Assembly: GCA_913009825.1 (NCBI GenBank)
Contig: CAJVYQ010000062.1
Location: forward strand, 1 to 32,645
Length of the DNA stretch: 32,645 nucleotides
Origin: an uncultured Deferribacteres bacterium
GTDB lineage: Bacteria > Zhuqueibacterota > JdFR-76 > DREG01
Reading direction: 5' to 3'
Every line of letters begins with the position of its first letter. The stretch's first letter is position 1. Below the pieces are notes generated by a model. That model was given only the letters and a program-made list of their open reading frames with translations, was not told the DNA's origin and ran no database searches. Of this stretch, positions 1 to 8,343 are shown one piece after another. The position numbers and the translations under genes are program-made.

Positions 1-343
1 TTAAAACGCAGAGACGCAGAGAACGCAAAGGAAGCGGATTTGTTCAAAAAACTAAAGTGTTACGGTATTGTCACTACTCAGGCAGCCCGCGAAAGACTCA
101 AAAAAAAACAGGAAAAAAGTTAGATGAAATCATTCGATTGTTTCGTGTGTTTTCTGCCTGTGTCAGATAGACGTGAGCTGAATAGTTACGAAAAGAATTA
201 GCGAAACAGACTGAGTTCAAATCATTAAGTTGCCTTATTTTTAATATTCTTCGTGACTTAGTGTCTCTGTGGCAAAAGTTTATGAGTTATACCGGTTAAG
301 TAAAAATCGCTCAATTCAGGAATTCTGATACGGAGGCAAAAAC
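1..343. other. Intergenic region with interspersed-repeat remnants
   Basis: I see no convincing gene here. Bases 1-32 are a run of short near-repeats of the type GCAGAGACGCAGAGAACG. Bases 174-189 contain GCTGAATAGTTAC, the terminus of a repeat family seen again near 6027, 9654 and 9871. Around 248-280 lies a degenerate CTTCGTG/GTGTCTCTGTGGC stretch of the same family. A short frame is open from base 1 to the TAG at 121-123, but it runs through the repeat and is not called. The region ends in the Shine-Dalgarno of the next gene. Confidence 0.5.
305..320 (+). repeat. Solo terminus of the 130-bp MITE-like repeat
   Basis: AATCGCTCAATTCAGG matches the right terminal inverted repeat of the element at 6158-6287 with one mismatch. 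No left terminus is recognisable upstream, so this is a remnant or solo end. It lies 23 bases before the start of the lipoprotein gene, in the same orientation and at nearly the same distance as the full element before the GNAT gene. Confidence 0.55.
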
Positions 344-1438
344 ATGAACAAACGGTTTCCATTTATTCTGTTAACTTTTTTACTCCTGATCGCCTGCGGC
401 CGGAAGAAACCGCTGAATATTGACGGCCAGGCCAGAATAAATATTTTGGTAGCGGATACTACCGGCACTTTTCCGGTTGATCCGGTTTTAGGTTATGCCC
501 CGATCCCAAATATAAAGGTTCTGATCCAATCCATTGAATATGATTATCTGGAGAGCAAAGAAACGGATAAATACGGATTGGCCATATTCGACGACCTGTT
601 CGCTTCAGAGTATAAAGTGATCGCCAGCAGGAATGTGGGGAAAGGCGCCTACGAACTAAATATGTCCGCCACAAAGGATGTGGAAGTTTATCAGAGACGA
701 ACAGCTGTGGATACGTTGTATTGCAGCGTTGCAAAAATGTCCGGTCTGGTCATTAATGAAATCTATTATGCCGGACCGGTGAACAATGCTTACTATTTTT
801 ATGATCAGTTTGTGGAATTGTACAACCGTACCAACACTACACTCTATCTGGATGGCATCATCGTTTCCCGCGCCAGCCAGACCATTAATCCCAATATAGA
901 AATTAATGATTATGTGGAAACCCTTTATTGTTTTCAATTCCCCGGCAAACCGTTGGGAAAACAGTATCCCATCCAGCCGGGTCAGTTTGTTGTCATTGCC
1001 CAGGATGCCTTCGATCACTCAAAGGTTATTGCCAACGCGGTTGACCTTTCCAACGCCGATTGGGAATTTTACGACGGGTACGGTGGAGACTGGGATAATT
1101 TCGATGTGCCTAATGTGAATAATATTCGTCCCGACAAAACGGTGGATTTTATGATTAACCTGGTGCACAATGCGGTGGTTATTTCCGACGGCACCGAATA
1201 CACAGTCACAGACAATTATGTACGCATTCCACTGAGCACTATTTTAGATGGAGTGGAATATTCGAAATCGGCATCCAGATCAAAAGAGATGACCACCCGG
1301 GTGGACGCCGGATTTGCCGGTGTGGGGCTTGCCAAATACAGCGGTCAATCTACGCAGCGCATTGAACCCGGCTACGATTCAAATAACAGCACGCTTGATT
1401 TTATATTACTGGATCATCCCACACCGGGTCGACAGTAG
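344..1438 (+). CDS. DUF4876-like surface lipoprotein
   Basis: The 364-residue protein starts at an ATG preceded by GGAGG eight bases upstream. A hydrophobic signal ends in the lipobox LLIAC with the lipidated cysteine at residue 18, so it should be a membrane-anchored lipoprotein. Residues about 28-130 look like a carboxypeptidase-regulatory-type beta-sandwich. A second domain follows with the signature VINEIYYAG...YDQFVELYN...LYLDG (residues about 136-170), which resembles DUF4876 and, more loosely, lamin-tail domains. In Bacteroidota, DUF4876 lipoproteins often sit beside DUF6850 barrels and a TonB-dependent receptor. The next gene here fits the barrel; a receptor is not in the window. The function is unknown; a role in surface binding or uptake is an inference from that context. 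Confidence 0.65.
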   Translation: MNKRFPFILLTFLLLIACGRKKPLNIDGQARINILVADTTGTFPVDPVLGYAPIPNIKVLIQSIEYDYLESKETDKYGLAIFDDLFASEYKVIASRNVGKGAYELNMSATKDVEVYQRRTAVDTLYCSVAKMSGLVINEIYYAGPVNNAYYFYDQFVELYNRTNTTLYLDGIIVSRASQTINPNIEINDYVETLYCFQFPGKPLGKQYPIQPGQFVVIAQDAFDHSKVIANAVDLSNADWEFYDGYGGDWDNFDVPNVNNIRPDKTVDFMINLVHNAVVISDGTEYTVTDNYVRIPLSTILDGVEYSKSASRSKEMTTRVDAGFAGVGLAKYSGQSTQRIEPGYDSNNSTLDFILLDHPTPGRQ

Positions 1439-1474
1439 CGGTTGAAATTGACCCGGGCGAGAGTACTATCTTCA

Positions 1475-1553
1475 CTCATATTGGGTGATTCTTGACTTGT
1501 ATCTATCACCGGGTCGGTTTTGTCATTCGGAAGGAATCTTGTTAATTCTGTGC
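1475..1553 (+). repeat. Degenerate copy of the MITE-like repeat
   Basis: TGTCATTCGGAAGGAATC at 1521-1538, followed by TTGTTAATTCTGTGC, closely resembles the inner part of the 6158-6287 element. A weak left terminus (ATTGGGTGATTCTTG, about 1480-1494) is recognisable, but no right terminus is. It lies in the gap between the lipoprotein and the barrel gene. Confidence 0.4.
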
Positions 1554-1640
1554 TCTTAACCGGCAATGTTCCAAATGAAGGTAAGTAATTTGAACCCTAC
1601 TCAATCAAACTTCAGGGAAAGGAACATTTAGGAGCAATAT

Positions 1641-3113
1641 ATGAAAAAAATTGGTTGCCTGTTTGTTGCATTTGCGGCTATCGCTTTTGGATTTCGTCCG
1701 CTTGCAGCCCAGTTGGATGATCCCCATCTTTGCGCCATGGGCTCCGTTCGGTATGTGCTGACAGGCGACTGGAACCGGTTTAACCTGTTCGATCTGGGCA
1801 ACAATCCCGCCTGGCTGCACGAAAAAAATACACCGGACTGGCTGCGGATCTGGAATAATAACGGATACACGCGGGGCAATTTTCGCCGTTTATATGATCC
1901 GGCAAAAATTAATTCTTCCGCCATCTCATTTGCCGGTACCAAACGACTGAACGAGAAACACACTTTTTTAGGCCGGGTAACCTATTTTAATGATCAATTG
2001 ATCGGTGTGCCGTTTGCTCTGGAAAAAAATCCCTATGCCGCCGATCCGTTCATTTTAACCGACAGCAGCAGCGGCGGTTACCGTTTTTGGGGGCCGGATA
2101 TCGATGTGATTTACAGCCGAAAACTTTCCAATCGGTTTAATATGGGTGCAGAATTGCAATACACGCTGGATTCGGCGGTGCGGGATGAAGAAGCAATGGT
2201 GCGCATCGTGCAACGAAATCTCATTTCCCGAATCGGCTTCACATTCAAATTGAGCGGGCTGGTGACCACCGGGGTCACTTACTCCTACAAAAATCTGTTC
2301 GACATGACCGAAGTGCCGAAACGGCAGGATGGCCGGGTGCCGGTTACCTACCGTTACCGTGGCTACATCATCTCCCGCCGGGAGTTAAAAACCTATCCTC
2401 GCAATGCCATGTCCTTTCACCATGTCATCGAAAACCAGTGGTTGTTAAAACCGGTGAATTCTTTGGTTTTCCTGTTGCAGGCAGGGTACCATTTTCATTA
2501 TCTGGATCTTTATGACGGCAGCAGTGTTCGTTATTATGAAGCGTACTGGCAGCAAAACGAAGCTACATTTAATTTCATCGGGAAATATTCCCGGCCCGGT
2601 TCACCGTGGGTTTGTATCGGTTTTGCCAACGGGAACTTTTCATCGGATTGGTCAAAGCATTACCGCCTGCCGGTTTTGATTACGGAACAAAGTAAAAATG
2701 ATTTGGAATATGGCCTGGGAATCTCGTTTCAGCCCGGTCATCATGTTTATCGCATGGGCGCAGAGATCAGCGTCGGCAGCGGGGATTACCGGTTTTCGGA
2801 TTACATCGGCCACGCCGATTTTGACGCCAAAATCCTGGCGCCGGAGATTCGGTTGGGAGGAGAATATTTTTTTAACGAGATACTCTCCGCGCAGGCCGGG
2901 GTTCAGTTGAGAGATTACCGTTTGAACGGTGAAATGCCCTACCTGCTGAGCAGCAATCTGCAAAACGGCCTGAGTTTCGGCTTATCACTTTATCAGGAAA
3001 AATATCTTCTGGAATTTGTTGCCGTCTTTCGCCGGGACAATCCCAAAGCGCCCGGACTGGGACAAAGAAATCACTTTGAGCTGATACTGAACTCTAAATT
3101 TAATTTACATTGA
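1641..3113 (+). CDS. Outer-membrane beta-barrel protein, DUF6850-like
   Basis: This 490-residue protein starts at an ATG with AGGAG seven bases upstream. It has a typical signal peptide (MKKIGCLFVAFAAIAFGF...AAQ, cleavage near residue 24). The rest is rich in alternating hydrophobic and aromatic strands typical of a transmembrane barrel (for example FNMGAELQYTL, SRIGFTFKLSGLVTTGVTYSY), and it ends in a short strand, HFELILNSKFNLH. The pattern of an N-terminal NPAWL segment followed by many barrel strands, next to a DUF4876-like lipoprotein, suggests the DUF6850 outer-membrane family. The family name rests on pattern and neighbourhood, not on an alignment. The two genes are about 200 bases apart, so co-transcription is possible but not certain. 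Confidence 0.6.
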   Translation: MKKIGCLFVAFAAIAFGFRPLAAQLDDPHLCAMGSVRYVLTGDWNRFNLFDLGNNPAWLHEKNTPDWLRIWNNNGYTRGNFRRLYDPAKINSSAISFAGTKRLNEKHTFLGRVTYFNDQLIGVPFALEKNPYAADPFILTDSSSGGYRFWGPDIDVIYSRKLSNRFNMGAELQYTLDSAVRDEEAMVRIVQRNLISRIGFTFKLSGLVTTGVTYSYKNLFDMTEVPKRQDGRVPVTYRYRGYIISRRELKTYPRNAMSFHHVIENQWLLKPVNSLVFLLQAGYHFHYLDLYDGSSVRYYEAYWQQNEATFNFIGKYSRPGSPWVCIGFANGNFSSDWSKHYRLPVLITEQSKNDLEYGLGISFQPGHHVYRMGAEISVGSGDYRFSDYIGHADFDAKILAPEIRLGGEYFFNEILSAQAGVQLRDYRLNGEMPYLLSSNLQNGLSFGLSLYQEKYLLEFVAVFRRDNPKAPGLGQRNHFELILNSKFNLH

Positions 3114-3187
3114 TGGATTGCAGATAAATGTTTTTTTGTAACTACTCGGTTTTCCGGTTCAAAGCTTCTTAATTCAGGGTTTAACAG

Positions 3188-3568
3188 TTGCAATTGCGCC
3201 TGTCGGTCACATCGAAGGACGGGGCGGTTATAAATTCGCTGGACGGTCAACTGAAACCTGTAGCGTGCTGGACACTACGGTATCAGGCTGCTGGATTCAC
3301 CGGTTTTGGGCTAACAACGCCGGGCGAAAGTAAATTATTTATCACCGATAACGGTTCCTTGTTTCACGTTGTTTTTGAACCGGAATGGTTGTACCATTCC
3401 AATCAGGTAACTCAGTACATATGTGGCGGAATGCTTGTCCGGCGAACAGGAACAGCATGGGAATTCAGATTATCCGGTTCTTTCAATCGGGTAGCAACAA
3501 AATATTCCTATAAAAATAGAGACTTTTTAAATTTTACTTTAAAATTGAACCATCTTTTGTTACATTAA
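3188..3568 (+). CDS. Small beta-strand-rich protein or gene fragment
   Basis: A 126-residue frame opens at a TTG (3188) directly after an in-frame TAA at 3182, with no clear ribosome binding site. The translation is rich in short amphipathic strands (CWTLRYQAAGFTGFGLTT, WEFRLSGSFNRV, FLNFTLKLNHLLLH) and looks like the last strands of an outer-membrane barrel. I do not recognise a family. The missing signal peptide, weak start and barrel-like ending suggest the 3' remnant of a larger gene rather than an intact one. It follows the barrel gene by 74 bases in another frame, and no simple frameshift joins the two. Confidence 0.35.
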   Translation: MQLRLSVTSKDGAVINSLDGQLKPVACWTLRYQAAGFTGFGLTTPGESKLFITDNGSLFHVVFEPEWLYHSNQVTQYICGGMLVRRTGTAWEFRLSGSFNRVATKYSYKNRDFLNFTLKLNHLLLH

Positions 3569-3602
3569 AGATTATTACAGACCTTAGACCTCACAGCCTC
3601 CC

Positions 3603-3634
3603 AGACCTTCCAGGTTTTAAAACCTGGAAGGTCT
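3603..3634. repeat. Perfect 32-bp palindrome
   Basis: Arm AGACCTTCCAGGTTTT (3603-3618) is followed directly by its exact reverse complement (3619-3634). The 14-bp segment CTGGAAGGTCTTGA at 3624-3637 recurs at 3644-3657, giving a partial tandem copy. Palindromes of this type are commonly dispersed between genes in several phyla. It could also fold as a long hairpin in the transcript, but no T-tract follows, so I do not call it a terminator. Confidence 0.75.
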
Positions 3635-3718
3635 TGAATGAGTCTGGAAGGTCTTGACAATTACACTTAACGAACCGAAAAATTAATCATCATTAACCCA
3701 AAAAGAGGAAGGCAGTAC

Positions 3719-5920
3719 ATGAAGCGATTCAATGTGTTGATTGGTTTAGTGACAATTATTTTTGTCACGTTAGGGATGGGGTCGGCAATTGCCAATGATT
3801 GGCAATTGGTGAAACACCAGGATGTTTATATGCCGGAACATCTGTTTTTTCTCGACGCCCAGACGGGCTGGGTTGTTGGCGGCAGCAGCGCGGTTTTTCA
3901 AACCACGGACGGAGGCGAAACCTGGAATTCGGTTCATTCCGAAGATGCAAGCATGCAAAACCTGAACAATGTTTATTTTTTGGATGCGGATACGGGTTAT
4001 GCCGTGGGCGCCAAAGGATCTGTTTATAAATCTGTCGACAGCGGCAGCAACTGGACGGCTGTAAATGATCCGGTCGTAATTCCGGAAAAATCCCTTTACG
4101 GCATCTGGTTCTTTGATACGATGCATGGATTTATATCCGGAGATGATTCCACCGTTTGTGAAACCATAGATGGCGGTGCTACCTGGGCCAGGCATGCTTT
4201 GCCGTTGCCGGATTACAAGGAGGACATTGTCAGAGTGAAATTTTTTGATGCCATGCACGGTATCGGCATTGGCGACGGTAACACCGGAACGGTTATTGTC
4301 ACCAGCGATGGCGGCGCTACCTGGGAGCTGGTTCAGTTGGGCGGCGTATTCCCGCCGGGAACCGGATCAAAAAAGCTGTATGATCTGGATATTACGGGAG
4401 ACCGTTACGCCATCATTGCCGCGTACAACAAAGTGACTTTCTTTTCTTCGGATACCGGCCATACCTGGCAGGCCGTTGGGCCTTATACTACCCGGTATGA
4501 ATATGCCGGTGCCGGTTTTGCCCTCGATGCAAATGTTATGTTCACCGGGGGGGGACAAGGTTTCCTCATCAAAACCAGTGATGGCTGGGCCACTCACGAT
4601 ACATTAAAACTGGGCACCGGCAGCACTGTCAAGGCAATCCATTTTTGGAATGAAAATAACGGCTATGTGATCACAGATAATGGCCATTATTTTAAAACCA
4701 ACGATGGCGGCCTGACCTGGACGCCGAAACTGGATTGGCCGAGGCTTCGCTTTCTCGGAATTGCGGCTAAAAATGAAAATGAACTGTTTGCTTCTGCGAA
4801 GTCCGGTGGAGAAATCACCAAATCTACCGATGGCGGTTTAACCTGGAGTTATCCGGAAAACTTTACTTCCGGTACGGCATCCGGTATTTACAAGTTCGAA
4901 TTTTTAACGCCGCAGAAAGCCGTCATATCCGGAATGTATGGCTTTATCGGTGTCTCCAACGATGGCGGGGTGTCGTTTCAGCCGGTTAAGACAGCGGCAT
5001 GGGGCAGCAACTCCCAGTTTACCGCTATGCTTACGGCTGGTCCGGACAGCATCTGGGTCGGCAGCAATAAAGGCGAAATATTCTGGTCCTTCGACGGCGG
5101 CGCAACCTGGACGGACACCGTAGATGTGGGCTCGGCGCAAATCAAAGACATTAAAAGGCTGGATGCGCAAAATTTTATTGCCTGTTCCAACAACGGTAAA
5201 ATTTACAAATCTTATGACGGCGGCATTACCTGGACGCTCGGTAACGATTACGGTTCCATGTCATTTTACGATATGTATTTCTTCGATGCAAACATGGGTT
5301 ACCTGATCTCTTCCAAAGGTTATGTCTGGAAGACCGAAGACGGCGGCGAGACGATGGTAACCATCGATACGCTGGATACCGGTTCCAACAGTGGTTATCT
5401 GTATGGCATCGACTTTGCCGATGACGGCATGACCGGCGCCATTGTGGGCGATTACGGTTCCATTTTCATGACCACCGACGGCGGCGCCACCTGGAATCCG
5501 GTAACTTCTCCCACGGAAAGAACGCTCCAAAATGTGAAATTCTTGTACGGAAAATTCTGGGCCGTGGGACAGTTCGGCACCATTCTTTCCATGAAACCGA
5601 AGACAACAGCGGTAGCGGATTATGAGAGACGACAGATTCCAACGAATTATGCGCTGCATCAGAACCATCCGAATCCGTTTAACCCGAGCACGGCGATCAC
5701 TTATGATTTGCCGAAAGAGTCGCTGGTGAAATTGGTGGTTTACAATGTGCTGGGGCAGAAGGTTCGCAGGCTGATCGAAGCCAAACAGCAGACCGGTGCC
5801 CATACGGTTCAGTGGAATGGATTGGATGATTACGGCCGCCGGATGGCCACGGGCATGTACATCTACCGCATCGAAGCGGGACGGTTTATTGCCGTGCGCA
5901 AGATGGTGTTGATGAAATAG
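3719..5920 (+). CDS. Secreted Asp-box (YCF48-like) beta-propeller protein with C-terminal sorting domain
   Basis: The 733-residue protein has a signal peptide (residues 1 to about 25, ending ...GSAIAND) and a GAGGAAGG ribosome binding region. It contains about 13 Asp-box motifs of the form S/T-x-D-G-G-x-T-W, for example TTDGGETW, TIDGGATW, TSDGGATW, STDGGLTW and TTDGGATW. These indicate one or two propeller domains of the YCF48/BNR type. The last 85 residues, beginning NYALHQNHPNPFNPSTAITY, are a Por-type/FlgD-like C-terminal domain (LVVYNVLGQKV, GMYIYRIEAG), which marks cargo of type IX secretion in FCB bacteria. It is therefore probably exported to the surface. The ligand is unknown. A hairpin terminator candidate follows. 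Confidence 0.85.
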   Translation: MKRFNVLIGLVTIIFVTLGMGSAIANDWQLVKHQDVYMPEHLFFLDAQTGWVVGGSSAVFQTTDGGETWNSVHSEDASMQNLNNVYFLDADTGYAVGAKGSVYKSVDSGSNWTAVNDPVVIPEKSLYGIWFFDTMHGFISGDDSTVCETIDGGATWARHALPLPDYKEDIVRVKFFDAMHGIGIGDGNTGTVIVTSDGGATWELVQLGGVFPPGTGSKKLYDLDITGDRYAIIAAYNKVTFFSSDTGHTWQAVGPYTTRYEYAGAGFALDANVMFTGGGQGFLIKTSDGWATHDTLKLGTGSTVKAIHFWNENNGYVITDNGHYFKTNDGGLTWTPKLDWPRLRFLGIAAKNENELFASAKSGGEITKSTDGGLTWSYPENFTSGTASGIYKFEFLTPQKAVISGMYGFIGVSNDGGVSFQPVKTAAWGSNSQFTAMLTAGPDSIWVGSNKGEIFWSFDGGATWTDTVDVGSAQIKDIKRLDAQNFIACSNNGKIYKSYDGGITWTLGNDYGSMSFYDMYFFDANMGYLISSKGYVWKTEDGGETMVTIDTLDTGSNSGYLYGIDFADDGMTGAIVGDYGSIFMTTDGGATWNPVTSPTERTLQNVKFLYGKFWAVGQFGTILSMKPKTTAVADYERRQIPTNYALHQNHPNPFNPSTAITYDLPKESLVKLVVYNVLGQKVRRLIEAKQQTGAHTVQWNGLDDYGRRMATGMYIYRIEAGRFIAVRKMVLMK

Positions 5921-5983
5921 AAGATCGCAGCGGATACGCACCGGAGTGCAACCCCGGCGCGAGCTTTTTTATACTTCAAAGCT

Positions 5984-6016
5984 GGGGCAGGAGTTGCACT
6001 CCTGCCCCTTATTTAT
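5984..6016 (+). terminator. Hairpin terminator candidate after the propeller gene
   Basis: Arms GGGGCAGGAGT (5984-5994) and ACTCCTGCCCC (5998-6008) form an 11-bp stem with a TGC loop, followed by the T-rich TTATTTAT. It lies 63 bases after the stop of the propeller gene. The run is not a pure T-tract, and similar GC-rich hairpins can be repeats, so the terminator reading is moderate. Confidence 0.5.
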
Positions 6017-6026
6017 AGAATATTGG

Positions 6027-6075
6027 TAACTATTCAGGTGCCTGTGCCACAAAGGCACTAAGGCACAAAGGTTCA
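6027..6075 (+). repeat. TAACTATTCAG / CACAAAGG-type interspersed repeat
   Basis: TAACTATTCAG (6027-6037) is followed by three tandem 8-base units, CACAAAGG, CACTAAGG and CACAAAGG (6048-6071). The same terminal motif with CACGAAG/CACAAAG units recurs at 9654-9702, inverted at about 9800-9883, and near 174. Confidence 0.6.
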
Positions 6076-6157
6076 CTATAACAATGAAGGGATTGGCAGG
6101 ATTATCAGGTTAAAAAGTTTGTTCAAAAAACAAATTTTTACGCTGTAATAATATAGA

Positions 6158-6287
6158 CCTAAATTGAGCGATTTTAATGTCATTCCGTAGGAATCTTGTT
6201 GGTTCAGTGCACAGAACTAACAAGATTCTTTTAGAATGACAAAACTCTTTAGGTGGTTGTTTCAAGATAAGAATCGCTCAATTTAGG
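6158..6287. mobile_element. 130-bp MITE-like element with 16-bp terminal inverted repeats
   Basis: The left end CCTAAATTGAGCGATT (6158-6173) and right end AATCGCTCAATTTAGG (6272-6287) are perfect reverse complements. Both flanks carry ATAGA (6153-6157 and 6288-6292), which fits a 5-bp target-site duplication. A nested inverted repeat lies inside: TGTCATTC (6178-6185) against GAATGACA (6234-6241), and AATCTTGTT against AACAAGATT around GTGCAC. It has no coding capacity, so any movement would need a transposase elsewhere. Partial copies lie at 305-320, 1475-1553 and 29848-29920. Its right end is only 21 bases before the GNAT start codon, so it probably shapes that gene's leader. Confidence 0.75.
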
Positions 6288-6308
6288 ATAGAGATAATTT
6301 GGCAGAAA

Positions 6309-7565
6309 ATGTCCACAAATATCGCAATAAAAAAAATCGATTCCCATCTGTCTTCCTGGCCCGGCCGGGTAGAAGAAATCCGCAAACTTTTAGGCGCTCC
6401 GGGAAATCCGCATCTGTTCCCGCCTCATTTTCTTAAGAGCGTCTTTCCCAAATTGGGCGGCCATTTATTTCTTGTTGAAAAAAACGGACAGGACATGGGA
6501 GCGGCATTCCTGTTTCCGGGAAATCTGAACGGACAAAGACTGGAATATAATTTGCGGTGGCATCAAATCGATCCGCATGTTCCGGTCAGTAAGGACAGTT
6601 TGTTAACCGGGATAAAAAAAAGAATGGGTGCTTGCGACCTCCGTTTTTACGCTCCGGGAGAAAGTTATTCTTTTAAGAAAACGGCGCAAGAAATGGCCGG
6701 TTTTGAATTCGGTTGTCCCGACCCGGAGGAATCTTTAAAAATTCGTCATCTGCAAAAGGATATCTGGGGTTATCACACCGCAGCGGATCAGGATTTCCTC
6801 TATCCTGCCGATATTCACTCCACGAATTTTCAGCCCTGCAGTTCTCTGGTTGTGCGAAAAGACGGGCAGGTTGTGGGCTTTCTTTTCGGCTTTTTCAAAT
6901 TTAATCACTCCCCGTTTCCCGACTTGTTAAGACAAAAATATCTCACCGGTTTTCGTATCGAATCCCAATTATTAGGCGTTACACCGGCTTTTCGCGGCAA
7001 GAATCTGGGTTTTCTGTTGAAAAAAGCGCAGGCGGAGTTAGTCGGGGACGAGGGGATTGATATCATAAACTGGACTTTTGATCCGCTGCAATCCCGCAAC
7101 GCCGTTTTGAATTTCTGTGAATTAGGCGGCATCGCGGGCCAGTTTTTCCCGGAGTATTACCCTTTTAAAAATGAACTGAATCAGGTGCCTGCTTCCCGTT
7201 TCGGCGTAACATGGCTGATCCGCTCGGTTCGGGTGCGGAAGGCGCTTACCGGCCATCGGAGGAAAATTCCCCACATTGCTTCTGCTGATGATTACCGGAT
7301 TCTGAACGACGGCTACAACATGGCGAACGCCGCTGCCGGGACCCCCAAAATAGCTATTGAAATTCCCAGCAACTGGACCCGGCTGCAGCGGGAAGATTTA
7401 GCCGCGGCTGCCGAATGGCGCCGGGTCACCGATGAAATTTTTTCCCGGTATGTTGGTTTTGATAAAGGAAAATATCTTGTGACCGGTGTAGGCTGGAATA
7501 AAGGAAAATATTTTTTGATTGGTGAAAGAGTGGACAACAATTTGCTGGAGCGATTGGGATTGTGA
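6309..7565 (+). CDS. GNAT acyltransferase, COG3375 type
   Basis: The 418-residue soluble protein has two GNAT-like halves. The acyl-CoA binding motif is visible at residues 229-234 within GVTPAFRGKNLGFLLKKAQ. It is followed by the family signature INWTFDPLQSRNAVLNFCELGG (about 253-274), characteristic of COG3375 predicted acyltransferases. Proteins of this group are found with M20 peptidases and N-succinylamino-acid racemases, where the GNAT enzyme is proposed to N-succinylate D-amino acids. An M20 peptidase is the next recognisable gene here, but no racemase is in the window. The ribosome binding site is weak; the MITE ends 21 bases upstream. The family is fairly secure; the substrate is inferred. 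Confidence 0.75.
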   Translation: MSTNIAIKKIDSHLSSWPGRVEEIRKLLGAPGNPHLFPPHFLKSVFPKLGGHLFLVEKNGQDMGAAFLFPGNLNGQRLEYNLRWHQIDPHVPVSKDSLLTGIKKRMGACDLRFYAPGESYSFKKTAQEMAGFEFGCPDPEESLKIRHLQKDIWGYHTAADQDFLYPADIHSTNFQPCSSLVVRKDGQVVGFLFGFFKFNHSPFPDLLRQKYLTGFRIESQLLGVTPAFRGKNLGFLLKKAQAELVGDEGIDIINWTFDPLQSRNAVLNFCELGGIAGQFFPEYYPFKNELNQVPASRFGVTWLIRSVRVRKALTGHRRKIPHIASADDYRILNDGYNMANAAAGTPKIAIEIPSNWTRLQREDLAAAAEWRRVTDEIFSRYVGFDKGKYLVTGVGWNKGKYFLIGERVDNNLLERLGL

Positions 7566-7672
7566 GGGGGCTTCTAACGCTTCGGTTTATTGTAAGATAG
7601 TCTTGCATTTATGCACATTCAGTTGTACTTTAAAATGTTTGGATTAGTTTTTTTAGAGATGATATTATAACA

Positions 7673-7921
7673 TTGCGAGATAAAGATTGGGGAAAAATAT
7701 CTGAATATTATATTTTACCTCATAGTATGAAAAACATTGATCATACTAAGATTGATTTTAAAGAGAAGAAAAAAATATTAAAACATTTCGTTTTTATTAT
7801 TAATGGAAACGGGACGAAAAAAAGTAAAAATCAACTTTCCTTGAAGAAACCCAAGTTAAAGCTTGTTTTGAATGGGGCAAGTTTGACAGAAACAATATTA
7901 GAAGAACGTAAATCTTTTTAA
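7673..7921 (+). CDS. Small AT-rich ORF, possible antitoxin remnant
   Basis: This 82-residue frame starts at a TTG (an inner ATG gives MKNIDHTKID...) with no clear ribosome binding site. It is much richer in A/T than its neighbours. The lysine-rich middle and the tail NGASLTETILEERKSF resemble the C-terminal tail of small type II antitoxins (Phd/YefM-like). Seven bases after its stop, an ATG opens MNTIFDPAAF and then stops, which looks like the first residues of a PIN-domain toxin. This hints at a decayed toxin-antitoxin pair. The evidence is only short-pattern similarity, and the ORF may not be expressed. Confidence 0.3.
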   Translation: MRDKDWGKISEYYILPHSMKNIDHTKIDFKEKKKILKHFVFIINGNGTKKSKNQLSLKKPKLKLVLNGASLTETILEERKSF

Positions 7922-8343
7922 TCGAAAATGAATACTATTTTTGATCCTGCTGCTTTTTAATATTACCAGTAAGATATCCCGCTGTATTTTAGTTTGTTGA
8001 TTTCTAAGATTGTGTCGTCGTGATATTGAACCGAAAAAAGTCCCCAGGTTTTATCTGAGCGAGAATTGATTGTTGGTAACACTTTAGTTTTTTGAAAAAA
8101 CCGCAATTATCCGGCATTCTGTCATTCCCGAATGCTTTAATCGGTCTGCCTGCGCAGACAGGCCGATTAAAGCATTCGGGAATAATAACTTCGTGTGTTA
8201 TTTTAAAAAAGTAAAAAGTAACAATTATTTCAAAGGACTAAAGTATTACGATTGTTGTATGCACAGATCAAACGGGACAACGTTCACCATCGTTTTAACC
8301 TCATAGAAACCCGGAAGATTCATTCCCAAAACGGAACCCAAAG
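7922..8343. other. Intergenic region before the M20 gene
   Basis: Apart from the truncated MNTIFDPAAF frame (7928-7960) and the 60-bp hairpin repeat listed separately, I see no gene. The M20 start lacks a strong Shine-Dalgarno, and I could not identify a promoter with confidence. Confidence 0.5.
8124..8183. repeat. 60-bp palindromic hairpin repeat
   Basis: The outer arms are exact 21-bp reverse complements, 8124-8144 and 8163-8183, beginning ATTCCCGAATGC and ending GCATTCGGGAAT. The centre contains GTCTG (8144-8148) and CAGAC (8155-8159), able to extend the cruciform. It has no T-tract. It is probably a dispersed palindromic repeat rather than a terminator. Confidence 0.7.

Noticed and set aside
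1-123. Open frame from the window edge to the TAG at 121-123, possible gene end
   Set aside because: It begins inside a low-complexity repeat, and its lysine-rich translation has no recognisable domain.
3111-3568. Joining the barrel gene to the downstream 126-residue frame as one frameshifted gene
   Set aside because: The barrel already ends in a normal C-terminal strand, and the downstream frame is closed by a TAA at 3182-3184 directly before its start.
6048-6071. CRISPR-like array from the 8-base tandem units
   Set aside because: The units are contiguous with no spacers, only three occur, and no cas genes are present.
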